A stretch of 5,317 nt of DNA. It comes from Acidobacteriota bacterium. GTDB taxonomy: Bacteria > Acidobacteriota > Vicinamibacteria > Vicinamibacterales > UBA8438. This document shows, piece by piece, positions 1 through 5,317 of this stretch (positions are counted from its first letter, which is position 1; each line of letters begins with the position of its first letter). The DNA lies in assembly GCA_011523485.1 (NCBI GenBank), contig WTGR01000243.1, forward strand, positions 1 to 5,317, read 5' to 3'. Under the pieces are notes generated by a model. That model did not search any database, was not told where the DNA came from, and was given only the letters and a program-made list of their open reading frames with translations. The position numbers and the translations under genes were made by a program.

Positions 1-529
1 GCTCGGTCAGGCCGGTCTCGGAGACCGGCTTCCACCAGGCGTCGTTCGCCTCGGCCGGCATCGTGTAGGGCTCGGACGCGATCACCAGGTCCGGCGCGCC
101 GAAGAGCTCCGCGAAGTACCACTTCGACGCGTCGGGCCACTCGATCCGCGGCGGCATGTCGGCCGGGTTGCCGCGCGGCGCGCCGCCGTCGACCCAACGG
201 ACGATGGTGTCCAGCTCGGCGTCGGTCAGGGAACGGTCGTTCTTGAACTCGGAGATGCCGACCGTCCGGTCGATGTGCCAGGGCGGCATCTGGCGCGTCG
301 ACACGCGCTCGCGGATCGAGCGCGCCCACGGGCGGGATTCCTGGTAGGTCACGAGCGACATCGGGGCGATGGAGCTCGCCCGGTGGCACGCCTCGCACTT
401 CGCCTGGAAGATCGGGGCCACGTCCTTCGTGAAGGTCGGCACGCCGTCGTCGGCGGCGACGGCGGTTCCGGGTACGAGGGCCGCCGTCCCGACAAAGACC
501 ACCAGCATGCCCAGGATTCTCGTCCGCAT
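1..529 (-). CDS. Exported c-type cytochrome, N-terminal part (3' end outside window)
   Basis: The frame read from 529 down to 1 is open for 176 codons and runs off the left edge, so the C-terminus is missing. Residues 1-26 look like a Sec signal peptide: basic start (MRTR), hydrophobic core (ILGMLVVFVGTAAL) and an Ala-rich end (AVAA), so the protein should be periplasmic. A single heme c site, CEACH, is at residues 45-49 (bases 383-397), inside the phrase FTKDVAPIFQAKCEACH that is typical of these cytochromes. Met81 in RQMPPWH is the likely distal heme ligand. The helix DAELDTIVRWVDGGAP (about 103-118) is the usual C-terminal helix of the cytochrome fold. Residues 144-176 (GAPDLVIASEPYTMPAE and onward) resemble the linker that, in acidobacterial relatives I recall, leads into a copper type II monooxygenase-like domain; this is inference because that part is not in the window. 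The ATG at 529 is preferred over the out-of-frame ATG at 534 because it gives the signal peptide and has AAAGGA eight bases upstream. The gene is divergent from the heme protein at 737. Confidence 0.88.
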   Translation of the reverse strand, partial: MRTRILGMLVVFVGTAALVPGTAVAADDGVPTFTKDVAPIFQAKCEACHRASSIAPMSLVTYQESRPWARSIRERVSTRQMPPWHIDRTVGISEFKNDRSLTDAELDTIVRWVDGGAPRGNPADMPPRIEWPDASKWYFAELFGAPDLVIASEPYTMPAEANDAWWKPVSETGLTE

Positions 530-536
530 CGCATAC

Positions 537-543
537 GTCCTTT
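537..543 (-). promoter_or_regulatory. Ribosome binding site of the cytochrome gene
   Basis: On the minus strand AAAGGAC lies at 543-537, with eight bases between its AGGA core and the ATG at 529. It helps decide between two closely spaced ATGs: the one at 534 is in another frame and would be too close to this site, and its product lacks a signal peptide. Confidence 0.6.
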
Positions 544-592
544 CGTTCTCTCTCCGCGACCACGGCGGCAGCCGCCCGACCGCTGCCGACTC

Positions 593-600
593 ATTATAAT
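593..600. promoter_or_regulatory. Candidate bidirectional -10 element (ATTATAAT palindrome)
   Basis: ATTATAAT is an isolated AT-only stretch in a very GC-rich divergent intergenic region. It is self-complementary, so it presents TATAAT on the plus strand (595-600) and on the minus strand (598-593). It is 64 bases upstream of the cytochrome start and 137 bases upstream of the plus-strand heme protein start. I find no good -35 hexamer at 16-18 bases on either strand, so the call rests on the -10 match, base composition and position only. The minus-strand use is the more plausible because the distance to the gene is shorter. Confidence 0.35.
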
Positions 601-678
601 CGCGGGACAGCGGGCCCATGATTCGCGCGTGGGGAGCCGAGCGCTCCGACGGTCGCAGCCGTGGGGTGGAATCCGACC

Positions 679-698
679 GGGCCGGCGGGCGCCGGCTC
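679..698 (+). repeat. GC-rich inverted repeat upstream of the 440-residue heme protein gene
   Basis: GCCGGC at 681-686 and GCCGGC at 691-696 form a perfect six-base-pair stem around the loop GGGC. A G-U pair (680/697) and a G-C pair (679/698) extend it by two. It ends 38 bases before the ATG at 737. There is no T-run on either side, so it is not a standard intrinsic terminator. It might be a leader hairpin or a protein-binding site, or a chance product of high GC content. Confidence 0.4.
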
Positions 699-736
699 CC
701 TGATCCGTTAAGACGAACAACGAGGTCGAGACGTTC

Positions 737-2059
737 ATGTGCAAGACGACTTCCATCGGCGCAGCCGCAGCAATTCTCCTGGGCGTCGTCGCCGTCACCA
801 CCGTCGCGGGCCAGCGCGGCGGCGCGTACCGGGCGTCGCGCGACCACCCGGCCATCCTGTACACCAACGGCGCGGTCGACAACGCCGTCGAGGACCTGAA
901 CCGGCGGCTCGGGGAGGGCTCGGCCGCGCTCGCCTTCGAGGGCCGGAGCGGCTATCTCCGCTCGTTGCTCGACGCGCTCGACATGCCCGTGGAGTCGCAG
1001 GTGCTCGTCTTTTCCCCGACGAGCTTCCAGGAGGACTGGATCGACTTCGACAATCCGCGCGCGGTCTTCTTCCGGGACGACGTCGCGCTCGGCTGGGTCC
1101 GGGGCGCCGACGTCATCGAGATCGCCGCCCAGGACCGGCGCCAGGGAACGATCTTCTACTCGCTGGAGCAGACCCCGTCGGCCGCGCCCCGCTTCCGGCG
1201 CCGCGAGACCTGCCTCGCCTGCCACCTGTCGTGGGACACGCTCGGCGTCCCTGGCCCGCAGGTCCTCAGCATGTTCCCGATGCCGGACGATCCGAACGCC
1301 TACGCGAGCGGCCATCCGACCGACCACCGCAGTCGCCTGGAGGACCGCTGGGGCGGCTGGTACGTTACCGGGTCGCACGGCGGCGTCGCCCATATGGGCA
1401 ACGTCGAGGTGGAGGCCGTCGAGGACCCGCACGCGACCTTCGGCGTCGTGCCGCCGGTCATCGACTCGCTCGACGGGCGGTTCGACCTCGACGGGTTCCC
1501 GACGCCCTACAGCGACATCGTGGCGCTGATGGTGCTGGAGCACCAGGCGCATCTCACCAACCTGATCACGCGCATCGGCTGGGAGGCGCGGCGGGTGGAG
1601 CACCGCGCGGAGATGGTGGCCCCCGCGGATCGCGGCCGTTCGACCGACGACGGCCGCTTCCTGGAGATCGTCGACGAGGCGGCGGTGGAGCTGGTCGACT
1701 ACCTGCTGTTCGTCGACGAGGCGCCGCTGCCGCCGGGCGTCGCCGGCGGATCGGGCTTCAGCGAGCTGTTCTCGGCGCGCGGTCCCCGCGACGGCCGGGG
1801 CCGGTCGCTCCGGGAGATATCGCTCGACGGCCGCCTCTTCCGCTATCCGTGCAGCTACATGATCTACACGGAGGCGTTCGACGCGCTGCCGGAGACCGCG
1901 CTCGACGCGATCTACCGTCGCATGTGGGCGGTGCTGTCGGGTGAGGTCACCGAGTCGCCCTACGACCGGCTGGCGCTCGCCGACCGGCAGGCGATCGTGG
2001 AGATCCTGCGCGACACCAAGCCGGACCTGCCGGACTACTTCGGGACGGTCACGCGGTAG
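737..2059 (+). CDS. Exported single-heme c-type protein of unknown function
   Basis: This 440-residue protein begins with a probable Sec signal peptide: a short start (MCKTTS), a hydrophobic stretch at about residues 8-24 (GAAAAILLGVVAVTTVA) and a small-residue end at AGQ, suggesting a periplasmic location. A single heme c attachment motif, CLACH, is at residues 159-163 (bases 1211-1225). Further conspicuous stretches are RWGGWYVTGSHG at 204-215, HMGN at 219-222, an acidic VELVDYLLFVDEAPLP segment near 317-332 and FRYPCSYMIYTEAFDALP at 368-385 with Cys372. I recall this arrangement from conserved hypothetical proteins of Acidobacteriota and Planctomycetes; no enzymatic role is known to me. 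Apart from the heme motif it does not look like a classical cytochrome c: CxxCH is in mid-protein and the flanks are long. The distal heme ligand is not obvious; Met180, Met182 or Met220 are candidates. GAGGT at 722-726 is a weak ribosome binding site ten bases before the ATG. The gene is divergent from the cytochrome at 529 and convergent with gdhA. Confidence 0.85.
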   Translation: MCKTTSIGAAAAILLGVVAVTTVAGQRGGAYRASRDHPAILYTNGAVDNAVEDLNRRLGEGSAALAFEGRSGYLRSLLDALDMPVESQVLVFSPTSFQEDWIDFDNPRAVFFRDDVALGWVRGADVIEIAAQDRRQGTIFYSLEQTPSAAPRFRRRETCLACHLSWDTLGVPGPQVLSMFPMPDDPNAYASGHPTDHRSRLEDRWGGWYVTGSHGGVAHMGNVEVEAVEDPHATFGVVPPVIDSLDGRFDLDGFPTPYSDIVALMVLEHQAHLTNLITRIGWEARRVEHRAEMVAPADRGRSTDDGRFLEIVDEAAVELVDYLLFVDEAPLPPGVAGGSGFSELFSARGPRDGRGRSLREISLDGRLFRYPCSYMIYTEAFDALPETALDAIYRRMWAVLSGEVTESPYDRLALADRQAIVEILRDTKPDLPDYFGTVTR

Positions 2060-2078
2060 CAGGGCGCCGAGCCGCTAC
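2056..2078. terminator. Weak inverted repeat spanning two convergent stop codons
   Basis: GTAGC at 2056-2060 and GCTAC at 2074-2078 are inverted copies around a 13-base loop that itself contains the palindrome GGCGCC (2063-2068). The arms include the TAG stop of the plus-strand heme protein and the TAG stop of gdhA. The 15 bases between the stops leave no room for a normal terminator, so if transcription ends here it would use this element or read into the opposing gene. There is no T-run, and a five-base stem is weak. Confidence 0.2.
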
Positions 2079-3433
2079 ACGACGCCGTAGGCGAGCAACG
2101 CGTCGGCGACCTTGCGGAAGCCGGCGATGTTGGCGCCGCGCACGTAGTTCACGAAGCCGTCCGGGTCCGTTCCTTCCGCGCGGCACTTCTCGTGGATGTC
2201 GTGCATGATGGTCTGTAGCTGCCGGTCGACCTCCTCTCTCGACCAGGAGATGCGCAGCGCGTTCTGGCTCTGCTCGAGGCCCGACACGGCGACGCCGCCG
2301 GCGTTGGCGGCCTTCGCGGGGCCGAACAGGATCTTCCGGCCGAGGAACGCCCGGACCGCGCCCAGGGTCGAGGGCATGTTGGCGCCCTCCGACACGGCCA
2401 CCAGCCCGTTGTCGAGGAGGGCTTCGGCGTCGTCGGCGTCCAGCTCGTTCTGTGTGGCGCAGGGCACGGCGAGCTGGCAGGGGACGCGCCAAGGCCGTTT
2501 CTCTTCGTGGTAGTCGCAGCCGAAGTGCTCGGCGTACTCGCGTACGCGTCCCCGGCGCACTTCCTTCAGTTCTTTCAGCCAGGCCAGCCGCTCGGCGTCG
2601 ATGCCGTGCGGGTCGTGGATGAAGCCGTTCGAATCGGAAGCGGCGACGACGGTGGCGCCGAGCTCGGTCAATTTCTCGATAGCGTAGAGCGCGACATTGC
2701 CGGAGCCCGAAACGACCGCCGTCTTGCCGGCGATAACGTCGCCGCGGGTCGCCAGCATGTTCTGCAGGAAATAGACCGCGCCGTAGCCGGTCGCCTCGGT
2801 CCGCACCAGGCTGCCGCCGAAAGCCAGGCCCTTCCCGGTCAGCACCCCGGTGAAGCGGTTGGCGAGGCGCATGTACTGCCCGAACAGGAACCCGATCTCG
2901 CGGGTGCCGACGCCGATGTCGCCCGCCGGCACGTCGGTGTCCTCGCCGATGTGCCGGTGCAGCTCGCGCATCATGGCGTGGCAGAACCGCATCACCTCGT
3001 TGGCGCTGCGCCCCCGCGGGTTGAAGTTGGAGCCGCCCTTGGCGCCGCCCATCGGCAGGCCGGTGAGGCTGTTCTTGAGGATCTGCTCGAAGCCGAGGAA
3101 CTTCAGCACGCTCTGCGTCACCGTCGGGTGGAAGCGGAGGCCGCCCTTGTAGGGGCCGATGGCGTTGCTGAACTGCACGCGCCAGGCCCGCGCCGCGCGG
3201 ATGCCGCCGTCGTCGTCCTGCCACGTCACCCGGAAGGTGATGATCCGGTCGGGCTCGGTGAGCCGTTCCAGGATGCGGGCTTCCAGGTACTCGGGGTGCG
3301 CCGCCATGAACGGCACCACGCACTCGGCGACCTCGCGAACCGCCTGATGAAACTCCGGCTCGCCCGGATTGCGCCGGATGAGGCCGGTCATGAATTTCTC
3401 CAGCCGTTCGTGGACACCCGGGGTCCGGTGCAT
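2075..3433 (-). CDS. gdhA: NADP-type glutamate dehydrogenase
   Basis: This enzyme interconverts 2-oxoglutarate, ammonium and NADPH with L-glutamate and NADP in the cytoplasm, usually in the ammonium-assimilating direction. The 452-residue product matches the small hexameric class (E. coli GdhA is 447) along its whole length. The substrate domain carries PYKGGLRFHP (94-103, Lys96), LGFEQILKNSLTGLPMGGAKGGS (113-135, Lys120 and catalytic Lys132) and PAGDIGVG (169-176, catalytic Asp172). The coenzyme domain has SGSGNVA (242-248) and ASDS (265-268), identical to the NADP-specific E. coli enzyme, followed by LPCATQNELD-like VPCATQNELD (323-332), EGANMPST (349-356) and GPAKAANAGGVAVSGLEQSQNA (371-392). 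The C-terminus YVRGANIAGFRKVADAL is also standard. The frame is open upstream to 3637, but the ATG at 3433 is chosen because it gives the family N-terminus and has AGGAGG six bases before it; the extra 68 residues would overlap the upstream reductase and are Arg/Pro-rich. No key residue is missing. It lies 67 bases downstream of the reductase. Confidence 0.96.
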   Translation of the reverse strand: MHRTPGVHERLEKFMTGLIRRNPGEPEFHQAVREVAECVVPFMAAHPEYLEARILERLTEPDRIITFRVTWQDDDGGIRAARAWRVQFSNAIGPYKGGLRFHPTVTQSVLKFLGFEQILKNSLTGLPMGGAKGGSNFNPRGRSANEVMRFCHAMMRELHRHIGEDTDVPAGDIGVGTREIGFLFGQYMRLANRFTGVLTGKGLAFGGSLVRTEATGYGAVYFLQNMLATRGDVIAGKTAVVSGSGNVALYAIEKLTELGATVVAASDSNGFIHDPHGIDAERLAWLKELKEVRRGRVREYAEHFGCDYHEEKRPWRVPCQLAVPCATQNELDADDAEALLDNGLVAVSEGANMPSTLGAVRAFLGRKILFGPAKAANAGGVAVSGLEQSQNALRISWSREEVDRQLQTIMHDIHEKCRAEGTDPDGFVNYVRGANIAGFRKVADALLAYGVV

Positions 3434-3439
3434 TCCCTG

Positions 3440-3445
3440 CCTCCT
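3440..3445 (-). promoter_or_regulatory. Ribosome binding site of gdhA
   Basis: A perfect AGGAGG on the minus strand with six bases to the ATG at 3433. It is the strongest Shine-Dalgarno match in the window and settles the gdhA start against the longer open frame that reaches to 3637. Confidence 0.85.
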
Positions 3446-3500
3446 CGGTTTCCGCTCTTCCGGTTTCGGTCCCGCGACGCGATATGGCTGCGGCGCGACT

Positions 3501-4550
3501 TCAGTTGCCGCGCGGCTTCTTGAGGAGCGCGGCCAGATCCCGCGACGTGCCCGGCAGACGGTCGTCGCCCAGCGCCAGCATCCAGGCGGGGTACGGCGCC
3601 GGGGTCGCGCTCGCCTCGTCCAGCCGCTCCACCTCATCGGCTGTCAGCGTGAGCTCGACCGCGCCCAGGTTGTCCACGAGCTGGTCCATCCGCTTGGCGC
3701 CGATGATCACGCTGGTAACGGCATCCTGCGCCAGCAGCCACGCCAGCGCCACCTGCGCCACCGACGCGCCGTGCGCGTCGGCGATGGGCCGCATGACGTC
3801 GAGGATGTCGAACGCCCGCTCCTTGTCGAGCGGCGGGAAGTCGAATGCGACGCGCCGCGCGCCGGCGTCGCGCGCGCCCTCGCGGGTGAACTTCCCGGAC
3901 AGGAAGCCGCCGGCCAGGGGACTCCAGACGAGCAGGCCCAGCCCCTGGTCCCGGATGAGCGGGATCGTGTCCCGCTCGATGTCGCGTCCCGCCAGCGCGT
4001 AGTAGGACTGCGTGCACTGGAAGCGCTCGAAGCCCCGCCGCTCCGCCACGCCGAGCGCCTTCATCAACTCCCACGCCTCGAGGTTCGAGCAGCCGATGTA
4101 GCGCACCTTGCCGACGCGGACCAGGTCGGTCAACGCGCCCAGCGTCTCGTCGATGGCGGTCTCGGGGTCGGCGCGGTGGATCTGGTAGAGGTCGATGTAG
4201 TCGGTGCCGAGCCGCTTCAGGCTCGCCTCGCAGGCGTCGATGATGTGCAGCCGGGAGAGGCCGACCTCGTTCGGCCCCGGACCCATGCGGCCGCGCACCT
4301 TGGTCGCGATGACGACGTCGCGGCGGCGGCCGGCGAGGGCGCGGCCGAGGATCTCCTCGGAGTCGCCCGTGGAGTAGACGTCCGCGGTGTCGAAGAAGTT
4401 GACGCCGGCGTCGAGCGAGCGGCCGACGAGCGCGTCGGCCTCCGACTGGCCGAGCGCGCCGATCATCTCCCACTGGGTGCCGAAGGTCATCGCCCCCAGG
4501 CAGAGCTCCGAGACGTACACCCCTGTCGCGCCCAATCGCCGGTACTTCAT
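3501..4550 (-). CDS. Aldo/keto reductase (NADPH-dependent oxidoreductase)
   Basis: This 349-residue cytoplasmic enzyme belongs to the aldo/keto reductase superfamily, which reduces aldehydes and ketones with NADPH on a (beta/alpha)8 barrel. The start MKYRRLGATGVYVSELCLGAMTFG is the usual N-terminus of the bacterial branch that includes E. coli YajO and Tas. The catalytic tetrad is visible: Asp54 and Tyr59 in FFDTADVYSTGDSEEILG, Lys84 in IATKV and His125 in YQIH. GCSN at 153-156, the strand LLVWSPLAGGFLSGK (207-220) and the nucleotide-binding IIGAKRMDQLVDNLGA (282-297) follow in the normal order. The tail PAPYPAWM at about 317-324 is a typical ending for the group. Substrate cannot be told from sequence. 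The frame could begin at 4604, but the 18 extra residues (MPGRRVPREEVPARYNDW) match nothing in the family and there is no ribosome binding site there; ATG at 4550 is chosen. No clear Shine-Dalgarno precedes 4550 either. Its downstream neighbour gdhA starts 67 bases after its stop, so cotranscription is possible. Confidence 0.92.
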   Translation of the reverse strand: MKYRRLGATGVYVSELCLGAMTFGTQWEMIGALGQSEADALVGRSLDAGVNFFDTADVYSTGDSEEILGRALAGRRRDVVIATKVRGRMGPGPNEVGLSRLHIIDACEASLKRLGTDYIDLYQIHRADPETAIDETLGALTDLVRVGKVRYIGCSNLEAWELMKALGVAERRGFERFQCTQSYYALAGRDIERDTIPLIRDQGLGLLVWSPLAGGFLSGKFTREGARDAGARRVAFDFPPLDKERAFDILDVMRPIADAHGASVAQVALAWLLAQDAVTSVIIGAKRMDQLVDNLGAVELTLTADEVERLDEASATPAPYPAWMLALGDDRLPGTSRDLAALLKKPRGN

Positions 4551-4562
4551 CCAATCATTGTA
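4551..4562 (-). promoter_or_regulatory. Candidate -10 element directly before the aldo/keto reductase start
   Basis: On the minus strand TACAAT occupies 4562-4557 and is followed by six bases (GATTGG) and then the ATG at 4550. That distance puts an expected transcription start at or next to the A of the ATG, giving a leaderless mRNA, which would fit the missing ribosome binding site. The region at the -35 distance is GC-only with no recognisable hexamer, so the call is tentative. Confidence 0.3.
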
Positions 4563-4640
4563 TCGGGCGGGGACCTCTTCGCGCGGCACCCGTCGACCGG
4601 GCATCGTCTGCCGGCGCGGCGCTCCACGCGGCGCCTTCGT

Positions 4641-4657
4641 CTGACCGCAACGGTCGG
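4641..4657 (-). terminator. Possible hairpin downstream of the hydrolase gene
   Basis: GACCG at 4643-4647 and CGGTC at 4651-4655 form a five-base stem with a three-base loop (CAA on the plus strand), extendable by one wobble and one G-C pair. It starts about 54 bases after the hydrolase stop on the minus strand. There is no T-run after it, so a role in termination is uncertain. Confidence 0.18.
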
Positions 4658-4685
4658 GCCGCCCCGTCCGTCAGGGCCGCCCCGT
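4656..4685. repeat. Pair of 12-base direct repeats, 18 bases apart
   Basis: GGGCCGCCCCGT occurs at 4656-4667 and again, identically, at 4674-4685, separated by six bases. It lies in the 160-bp gap between the hydrolase stop and the aldo/keto reductase start. The rest of the gap is GC-rich and I see no gene in it. The repeats could be a small duplication or paired binding sites; in DNA this GC-rich the meaning is unsure. Confidence 0.6.
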
Positions 4686-4710
4686 GCCTTCGGCTGGGCG
4701 TCCCGTCAGC

Positions 4711-5317
4711 TCAGCGGCCGCTCCACCGCTCCATCATCCACTCGCCGGCGTCGCGCAGCGAGCGGACGTAGCCGCCCATCGCGTAGTGGCCCACGCGGTC
4801 GAGCGCCGTGAAGGCCACCGTGCCGCCCGCTTCCTCGATCTTCCGCGCCGCCTCCTCGGCGGGGCCGAACGGGACCACGTCGTCCGCGCGGCTGTGGATG
4901 ATGTGCACCGGCATGGCGCCGAGCGCGTCGAGCGGCTCGTCGCCGGGGCGGCCGGCGATGGGAATGGCGCCGGTGAAGAAGTCCGGGTGCCGGGTCGCGA
5001 AGAACCACGTGCCGCGTCCGCCCAGGCTGAACCCGGTGACGAGGATGCGCGCGCGGTCGATGTTGTAGGTCTCGACGATGCGTTCGAGCAGCGCCATGAC
5101 CCCGCGGTCGGAGACGTCGCTCGTCCAGCGCCGCGTCGGCACGTCGGGGGCGACGACCACCGCGTTCAGGGCGCGCAGCGCCGGCTCGAACATCTGCCGC
5201 ATGTGGAGGCTGCCGTAGTACGACCCCTGCTTGCCGCCCGGGTGCAGGGCCAGGATCAGGGGATGCGGCGTGGCCGGGTCGTAGCCGGCCGGCACCGACA
5301 CCGCGTACGGCATCTCG
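4711..5317 (-). CDS. Alpha/beta hydrolase (esterase/peptidase-like), 5' end outside window
   Basis: The frame is open from the right edge to a TGA at 4713-4711, giving about 202 residues. An ATG is present at 5313, but MPYAVSVPAGYDPATPHPLILALHPGG is the normal first strand of this fold, in which several to many residues (often a signal peptide) precede the YxVxVPxGY phrase, and no ribosome binding site can be seen in the four remaining bases; I treat it as truncated. Counting from that Met, the nucleophile elbow GFSLG is at 94-98 with Ser96, the acid is probably Asp144 in HSRADDVVPF, and the base is His176 in VGHYAMGG, so a full catalytic triad is present. LHPGG at 23-27 would supply the oxyanion hole. 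The pattern is that of carboxylesterase, polyhydroxybutyrate depolymerase-like and COG4099 predicted peptidase groups; substrate cannot be read from sequence. It is upstream of, and codirectional with, the aldo/keto reductase, 160 bp away. Confidence 0.88.
   Translation of the reverse strand, partial: EMPYAVSVPAGYDPATPHPLILALHPGGKQGSYYGSLHMRQMFEPALRALNAVVVAPDVPTRRWTSDVSDRGVMALLERIVETYNIDRARILVTGFSLGGRGTWFFATRHPDFFTGAIPIAGRPGDEPLDALGAMPVHIIHSRADDVVPFGPAEEAARKIEEAGGTVAFTALDRVGHYAMGGYVRSLRDAGEWMMERWSGR

Noticed and set aside
530..736. Small gene or RNA gene in the divergent gap
   Set aside because: No short frame here has both a ribosome binding site and a plausible product, and no tRNA-like or conserved RNA fold was recognisable.
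349..882. Minus-strand open frame of 177 codons across the divergent gap
   Set aside because: It overlaps the true cytochrome frame and the start of the plus-strand gene, has no ribosome binding site and an Arg/Pro-rich product.
739..1944. Plus-strand open frame of 401 codons overlapping the heme protein gene
   Set aside because: Shifted-frame shadow: Arg/Gly/Ala-rich, no motifs, while the frame from 737 carries the signal peptide and heme site.
2049..3323. Minus-strand open frame of 424 codons within gdhA in another frame
   Set aside because: The product is extremely Arg/Pro/Gly-rich, the signature of a shifted frame in high-GC coding DNA; gdhA itself is intact in the other frame.
2507..3523. 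Long plus-strand open frame (338 codons) antisense to gdhA
   Set aside because: It lies opposite a full-length, unambiguous gdhA. Its product is rich in Ala, Val, Gly, Arg, His and Asp with no recognisable motif, as expected for the antisense of a high-GC gene.
3434..3637. 68-residue N-terminal extension of glutamate dehydrogenase
   Set aside because: It would overlap the end of the aldo/keto reductase gene, is Arg/Pro-rich and unlike the family, and the internal ATG at 3433 has an ideal AGGAGG.
3369..4811. Plus-strand open frame of 480 codons opposite the aldo/keto reductase and across the gap to the hydrolase
   Set aside because: It spans the antisense of well-supported genes plus an intergenic region, its composition is low in variety and Arg/Ala-rich, and it shows no domain motif.

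Overview
The window is GC-rich DNA, densely coding with strong GC bias at third codon positions. It carries five chromosomal-type genes and no mobile element, tRNA, rRNA or CRISPR array that I can see. The small single-heme exported proteins, one of a type with a CxxCH motif followed by a MPPWH motif and the other a conserved protein of unknown function, are of kinds I associate mainly with Acidobacteriota (Vicinamibacteria-like) and to a lesser degree with Planctomycetes and Verrucomicrobia. The assignment to a Gram-negative, probably acidobacterial, soil or marine bacterium is an inference from protein character and base composition, not a demonstrated match.

Layout. Positions 1-529 (minus) hold the N-terminal 176 residues of an exported c-type cytochrome whose C-terminus lies off the left edge. 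A 207-bp divergent intergenic region (530-736) contains an AT-rich palindrome with TATAAT on both strands and a GC-rich hairpin. Positions 737-2059 (plus) encode a 440-residue exported protein with one CLACH heme site and no assigned function. It converges, with only 15 bp between stop codons, on a minus-strand block: gdhA (3433-2075, NADP-type glutamate dehydrogenase), an aldo/keto reductase (4550-3501) and a 3'-complete but 5'-truncated alpha/beta hydrolase (5317-4711).

Working together. The two heme proteins are divergently arranged, both carry a signal peptide and each has a single CxxCH, so a shared periplasmic redox role is plausible. The three minus-strand genes are all transcribed in the same direction. 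The aldo/keto reductase and gdhA are 67 bp apart and may be cotranscribed, but gdhA is housekeeping nitrogen metabolism and I see no pathway link among the three. The hydrolase and reductase are separated by 160 bp containing a candidate reductase promoter.

Nothing here amounts to a clear new multi-gene system. The least explained item is the exported 440-residue heme protein and its divergent cytochrome partner.
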